NCBI GenBank assembly: GCA_019113455.1
Contig: DXHG01000049.1
Span: forward strand, 1-6,242
Direction: 5' to 3'
DNA from: Candidatus Treponema faecavium
GTDB taxonomy: Bacteria > Spirochaetota > Spirochaetia > Treponematales > Treponemataceae
Length of the DNA stretch: 6,242 nucleotides
Shown: piece by piece, positions 6,000 through 6,242 of the stretch
Layout of the letters: each line of letters begins with the position of its first letter
Numbering within the stretch: position 1 is the first letter of the stretch
Position numbers and translations under genes: made by a program
The notes under the pieces: generated by a model
Seen by the model: the letters and a program-made list of their open reading frames with translations, nothing else
Databases searched by the model: none
Told to the model about the DNA's origin: nothing

Positions 6000-6242
6000 A
6001 AAACAGTTTGCCGTGCGGGCTGCCCCCAGCCAGCTGCAGACAGAGCAGACGGCGCGACAGCTTTGCTGTGCGGGCAAGGCGTTCGTATGCCTGCGCGGCT
6101 TTGTGCAGCTGCCGCTGCGTGTCGGCATGACTGGCGTCAGCGCACTGCGGCAGCAGCTCCCCGCTGCAGAGGCACTCGGTTACAGTGCCTGCTGCGCGGG
6201 CGCGCATGTCCGCGTTCAGCTTGGTGAGTGTGCGGCATACGG
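5956..6242 (-). CDS. Hypothetical protein, 3' part only (5' end off the right edge)
   Basis: The frame is open on the minus strand from the window edge to a TAA at 5958-5956, giving 95 codons; an internal ATG at 6207 could start an 83-residue version. It includes a basic, probably amphipathic helical stretch (TQRQLHKAAQAYERLARTAK) and then a Pro/Ala-rich tail ending VPPKNP. No family is recognised. The last 14 codons are antisense to the end of the Rpn remnant, so the tail was probably gained by reading into foreign DNA. A plus-strand frame is also open over most of this stretch, so the coding strand is not certain. Confidence 0.4.
   Translation of the reverse strand, partial: VCRTLTKLNADMRARAAGTVTECLCSGELLPQCADASHADTQRQLHKAAQAYERLARTAKLSRRLLCLQLAGGSPHGKLFSIPAAPAPVPPKNP

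Noticed and set aside
5814..6128. Minus-strand frame of 104 codons starting MPTRSGSC
   Set aside because: It overlaps both the Rpn remnant and the other minus-strand frame out of phase, has low-quality composition and no recognisable motif.

Overview
The window carries parts of three transcription units and the edge of a fourth, in sequence of roughly balanced to moderately high GC. The gene families point to a spirochaete, most likely Treponema-like: a REC/HD-GYP regulator with a polytopic hybrid kinase, a TrpXYZ-type ABC transporter pair, a LacX-like mutarotase, and a remnant of a PD-(D/E)XK (Rpn) transposase/nuclease. The genus is inferred from gene content and sequence style, not from a marker gene.

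Left third (1-2356, minus strand): a two-gene signalling operon. The first gene has a GTG start and encodes a receiver/HD-GYP response regulator, a predicted c-di-GMP phosphodiesterase. Two bases after its stop begins a six-helix membrane histidine kinase with intact H, N, G1 and G2 boxes; it runs off the left edge inside what looks like a degenerate receiver domain. A 38-codon open frame overlaps the regulator start by four bases, and a consensus TATAAT lies just upstream of it.

Middle (about 2470-3088): a long divergent intergenic region. Its main content is a 197-bp interrupted palindrome centred on base 2755, made of nested copies of the heptamer TTTGCCG and its complement CGGCAAA. A separate GC-rich two-part hairpin follows, then a strong extended -10 sigma-70-type promoter reading right. 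The open frames crossing the palindrome are by-products of the repeat, not genes.

Centre-right (3089-4850, plus strand): a permease and an ATPase of an ABC importer, overlapping by seven bases, without the substrate-binding protein gene that usually accompanies them. A perfect 21-bp stem with T/A flanks ends this operon and also the convergent mutarotase gene (4844-5731, minus), whose last codons lie inside the stem.

Right end (5732-6242): a 56-codon plus-strand remnant of the C-terminus of an Rpn-family nuclease/transposase, then the 3' part of an unrecognised minus-strand frame whose Pro/Ala-rich tail is antisense to the Rpn remnant. This region looks like a degraded mobile-element junction.
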